Both the position numbers and the translations under genes were made by a program. The notes under the pieces are model-generated. The model ran no database searches and was not told where the DNA came from. It saw only the letters and a program-made list of their open reading frames with translations. Positions 28,298 through 29,993 of a DNA stretch of 29,993 nt are shown here, in pieces. Source of the stretch: JAICJR01 sp036494715 (GTDB taxonomy: Bacteria; Actinomycetota; Thermoleophilia; Solirubrobacterales; Thermoleophilaceae); assembly GCA_036494715.1 (NCBI GenBank), contig DASXNY010000067.1, positions 1 through 29,993 of the forward strand. The letters are read 5' to 3'. Position 1 is the first letter of the stretch. The number at the start of each line of letters is the position of its first letter.

Positions 28298-29088
28298 ACC
28301 GACTGCGGCTCCTGATTCGCCTGGGCCAGCATGCTCGTGCCGGCCTGCTGGAGGACCTGGAGCTGTGTCAGGTTCGACATCTCGGACGCCATGTCGACGT
28401 CGCGGATCTGGCTCTCCGACGCGGTCAGGTTCTCCTGATACACGCTGAGGTTGTTCGCGACGTGCTCGAGCCGGTTCTGCACGGCACCGTAGTTGGCGCG
28501 CAGGTCGCTCACGCCGTCGATGGCGGCGTCGATCTCGCTGATGTCAGCGGTGCCCGTAGCCGACAGCTGGAAGGCCGACGTCGGGATCGCGCTGCCGAAC
28601 AGCGTGGCGGTCGTGACGGAGATCGTCTCGCCGTCGTTGGCACCGACCTGGAACGTGACCGTCACCGCGCCGTTCAGCAGCGGGATGCCGTTGAACTGGG
28701 CGGTGTCGCCGATCCGCTGGATCTCGGAGGCGAGCTGGTTGATCTCGGACTGGATCGCCGTCTGGTCCTGCGAGGACAGCGTGCCGTTCTTGTACTGGAC
28801 CGCCAGCTCGCGAACGCGCTGGAGCATCGAGTGGACCTCGTTGAGCTGGCCTTCCGCCGTCTGCACGAGCGAGATCGCGTCAGCGGTGTTTCGATTGGCC
28901 TGATCGAGGCCCGAGATCTGAGCACGCAGCTTCTCGCTGATGGCGAGTCCGGCCGCGTCGTCAGCAGCGGTGTTGATGCGGTAGCCGGAGGACAGGCGCT
29001 CCATCGACTTCTGGAGCTTCTCCTGGGTCCCCTGCAACTGTCGATGCGCGTCGAACGCCTCGATGTTGGTGTTGATCCTGAGTGACAT
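28276..29088 (-). CDS. hag: Flagellin
   Basis: A 270-aa short flagellin from ATG 29088. The N-terminal D0/D1 helices SLRINTNIEAFDAHRQLQGT, MERLSSGYRINTAADDAAGL and ISEKLRAQISGLDQANRN are canonical, as are the C-terminal ESQIRDVDMASEMSNLTQLQ and QAGTSMLAQANQEPQSVLTL. The central variable region (about 140-200) is small, so little is exposed on the filament. It is the last gene of flgL-fliW-csrA-hag. Its AAGGAG lies in the 15-nt gap after csrA and contains the GGA core that CsrA recognises, so translational control by CsrA is likely (inference from Bacillus). Confidence 0.97.
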   Translation of the reverse strand: MSLRINTNIEAFDAHRQLQGTQEKLQKSMERLSSGYRINTAADDAAGLAISEKLRAQISGLDQANRNTADAISLVQTAEGQLNEVHSMLQRVRELAVQYKNGTLSSQDQTAIQSEINQLASEIQRIGDTAQFNGIPLLNGAVTVTFQVGANDGETISVTTATLFGSAIPTSAFQLSATGTADISEIDAAIDGVSDLRANYGAVQNRLEHVANNLSVYQENLTASESQIRDVDMASEMSNLTQLQVLQQAGTSMLAQANQEPQSVLTLLRG

Positions 29089-29103
29089 TGGGTGTGGTTC
29101 TCC

Positions 29104-29334
29104 TTAGACGCGCGCTCCGGCGTCCGCCGGGCGGGGCATCGAATCCGCTTCGGCGCGCGCCGAAGCCTGGTTTTCTTCCTTGACTGCCGCCCAGATCTCC
29201 TCGCGGTAGACCGGCAGCGACTTGGGTGCGTCAATTCCGATGCGGGCGCTGTTGCCGACGATCTCCATCACGTGGACCGTGATGTCGTCGCCGAGCATGA
29301 TTCGCTCTCCGGGTCGGCGTGTGATGATGAGCAC
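29104..29334 (-). CDS. csrA: Carbon storage regulator CsrA
   Basis: A 76-aa RNA-binding protein. MLIITRRPGERIMLGDDITV and VMEIVGNSARIGIDAPKSLP followed by VYREEIW are diagnostic; the residues for GGA binding (Arg in TRRPGE and the VYREE region) are present. The C-terminal tail (AVKEENQASARAEADSMPRP) is typical of the longer FliW-regulated CsrA type. It binds leader mRNAs, especially flagellin, and represses translation until sequestered by FliW. AAGGAGG precedes its start; fliW is 39 nt upstream and flagellin 15 nt downstream. Confidence 0.97.
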   Translation of the reverse strand: MLIITRRPGERIMLGDDITVHVMEIVGNSARIGIDAPKSLPVYREEIWAAVKEENQASARAEADSMPRPADAGARV

Positions 29335-29373
29335 GGGTCTTCCTCCTTGGAAGTCAGAGACGGATCGGATCGC

Positions 29374-29829
29374 CTAGGCGACGGGCTCCGGGGTAGCCGG
29401 CGCGGGGACGTGCGCGAACAGCGGGGCACGCATCGGGGCGTTCTCGGCCTCGTTGATGACCTGCCAGCCGCGACCGGCGGAGACGACGATCGGCGCACGG
29501 AGGTTGGCCGTGCTGTCCTCCACCGCCTGGGTCGCGCGTACGGTGACGTACACGTCGGCGGCCGAGGGATCGCTGATCCCAATCCGGGTGGCCTCGGAGT
29601 CGGACAGCTTCACCTCGTAGTCGGCGAAGAACTGCCACGGGTTGGCCACGGGCAGTGCGAGCGACGGATCGTCGATCGACTGGAGCCACACGATTGCCGC
29701 GTTCTCGTCGTTCGCCAGCAGCGCGTAGCGGGAGCCGCCAAGGCCGATGAGGCCGGCGGGGAACTCGATCACAGCCTCACCCGCGATGTCGAGCGGGCCG
29801 AAGCGAGTCGTGTCGATTGTGAGGGGCAT
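29374..29829 (-). CDS. fliW: Flagellar assembly factor FliW
   Basis: A 151-aa protein of family length. Conserved blocks are IEFPAGLIGLGGSRYALLA, VWLQSIDDPSLALPVANPW, ADYEVKLSD, VYVTVRATQAVEDSTANLRA and PIVVSAGRGWQVI. FliW binds both free flagellin and CsrA; when flagellin is exported FliW frees itself to bind CsrA and lift the repression of flagellin translation. AAGGAGG is 5-6 nt upstream of ATG 29829. The tail after VINEAENAP is extended by a Pro/Ala-rich stretch. Confidence 0.95.
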   Translation of the reverse strand: MPLTIDTTRFGPLDIAGEAVIEFPAGLIGLGGSRYALLANDENAAIVWLQSIDDPSLALPVANPWQFFADYEVKLSDSEATRIGISDPSAADVYVTVRATQAVEDSTANLRAPIVVSAGRGWQVINEAENAPMRAPLFAHVPAPATPEPVA

Positions 29830-29855
29830 TGAACCTCCTTGGAAACAAACCCCCG

Positions 29856-29993
29856 CTACGACAGGAAGTCGAGGAGCGAGGCTTGAACGATGTTCGCGCC
29901 GGCACGCAGCGCGGACTGGTAGACGGTTTGCTGCATGGAGAAATCGATCATCGTCTTCGCCATGTCAGCGTCCTGGGTGTCTGAGAGAAGGCT
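29856..29993 (-). CDS. flgL: Flagellar hook-associated protein FlgL, C-terminus only
   Basis: Forty-five codons and a TAG stop; the gene enters from beyond the right edge. The residues LLSDTQDADMAKTMIDFSMQ and QTVYQSALRAGANIVQASLL then DFLS are the canonical C-terminal D0 helix of FlgL (HAP3), which joins hook and filament. The stop is 26 nt before fliW, in the order flgL-fliW-csrA-hag also seen in Bacillus. Confidence 0.92.
   Translation of the reverse strand, partial: SLLSDTQDADMAKTMIDFSMQQTVYQSALRAGANIVQASLLDFLS

Overview
The window reads as a high-GC actinobacterial chromosome, most likely class Thermoleophilia (Solirubrobacterales or relatives). The clues are strong GC3 coding, F420-linked oxidoreductases, TANNNT -10 elements directly before start codons (leaderless genes), a form I aerobic CO dehydrogenase, a GTP-type PEP carboxykinase and a flagellin/CsrA/FliW block. 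The taxonomic placement is inference from gene content; there is no rRNA in the window. Coding density is very high and no stretch over about 210 bp lacks a gene or a recognisable element.

Layout. 1-713: N-terminal two thirds of a medium-chain acyl-CoA synthetase (minus). 788-1545: a ydaO/yuaA-type cyclic-di-AMP riboswitch leading into an NlpC/P60 cell-wall hydrolase, then a lipoprotein and a Ddn-like F420 protein. 2580-6041: lipid/CoA genes (acyl-CoA dehydrogenase, CaiB CoA-transferase, SCP2 protein) and an unknown protein. 6018-7327: a CoxG-like SRPBCC protein with a zinc-ribbon partner, divergent from a YceI protein.

7324-15807 is the main unit: one long minus-strand operon with a recognisable promoter at 15779-15807. 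In transcription order it holds five small single-TM proteins joined by ATGA overlaps, coxM, coxS, coxL (form I signature AYRCSFR), coxD (MoxR ATPase), coxE (VWA), a 64-aa Cys-rich protein, and a 153-aa stand-alone copy of one CoxL segment lacking the active-site motifs. CoxMSL would oxidise CO, CoxD/E would mature the Mo-S-Cu site, and the membrane proteins are candidates for attaching the enzyme to the respiratory membrane.

15816-20357: a second minus-strand operon (malyl-CoA lyase, two-subunit CoA ligase, single-cluster ferredoxin, PaaI thioesterase) divergent from a MaoC dehydratase. 20423-22905: coiled-coil DivIVA-like protein, CpsB-type PHP phosphatase and class E sortase. 22931-25955: PEP carboxykinase, then a divergent ECF-type sigma factor overlapping an O6-alkylguanine-DNA alkyltransferase gene. 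25956-28223: zinc-ribbon protein, LLM F420 oxidoreductase, MobA-like nucleotidyltransferase. 28276-29993: flgL (partial)-fliW-csrA-flagellin.

Two patterns cut across these blocks. A palindrome GTTGACT-N4-AGTCAAC occurs upstream of the acyl-CoA dehydrogenase, the malyl-CoA lyase/MaoC pair and PEP carboxykinase, suggesting one regulator linking acyl-CoA breakdown with gluconeogenesis. Tandem repeats with a strict 7-bp period (GGGTGGC, CTGCGGA, CTCTGGC, CCCGAAA families) occur at six places, mostly at gene ends.
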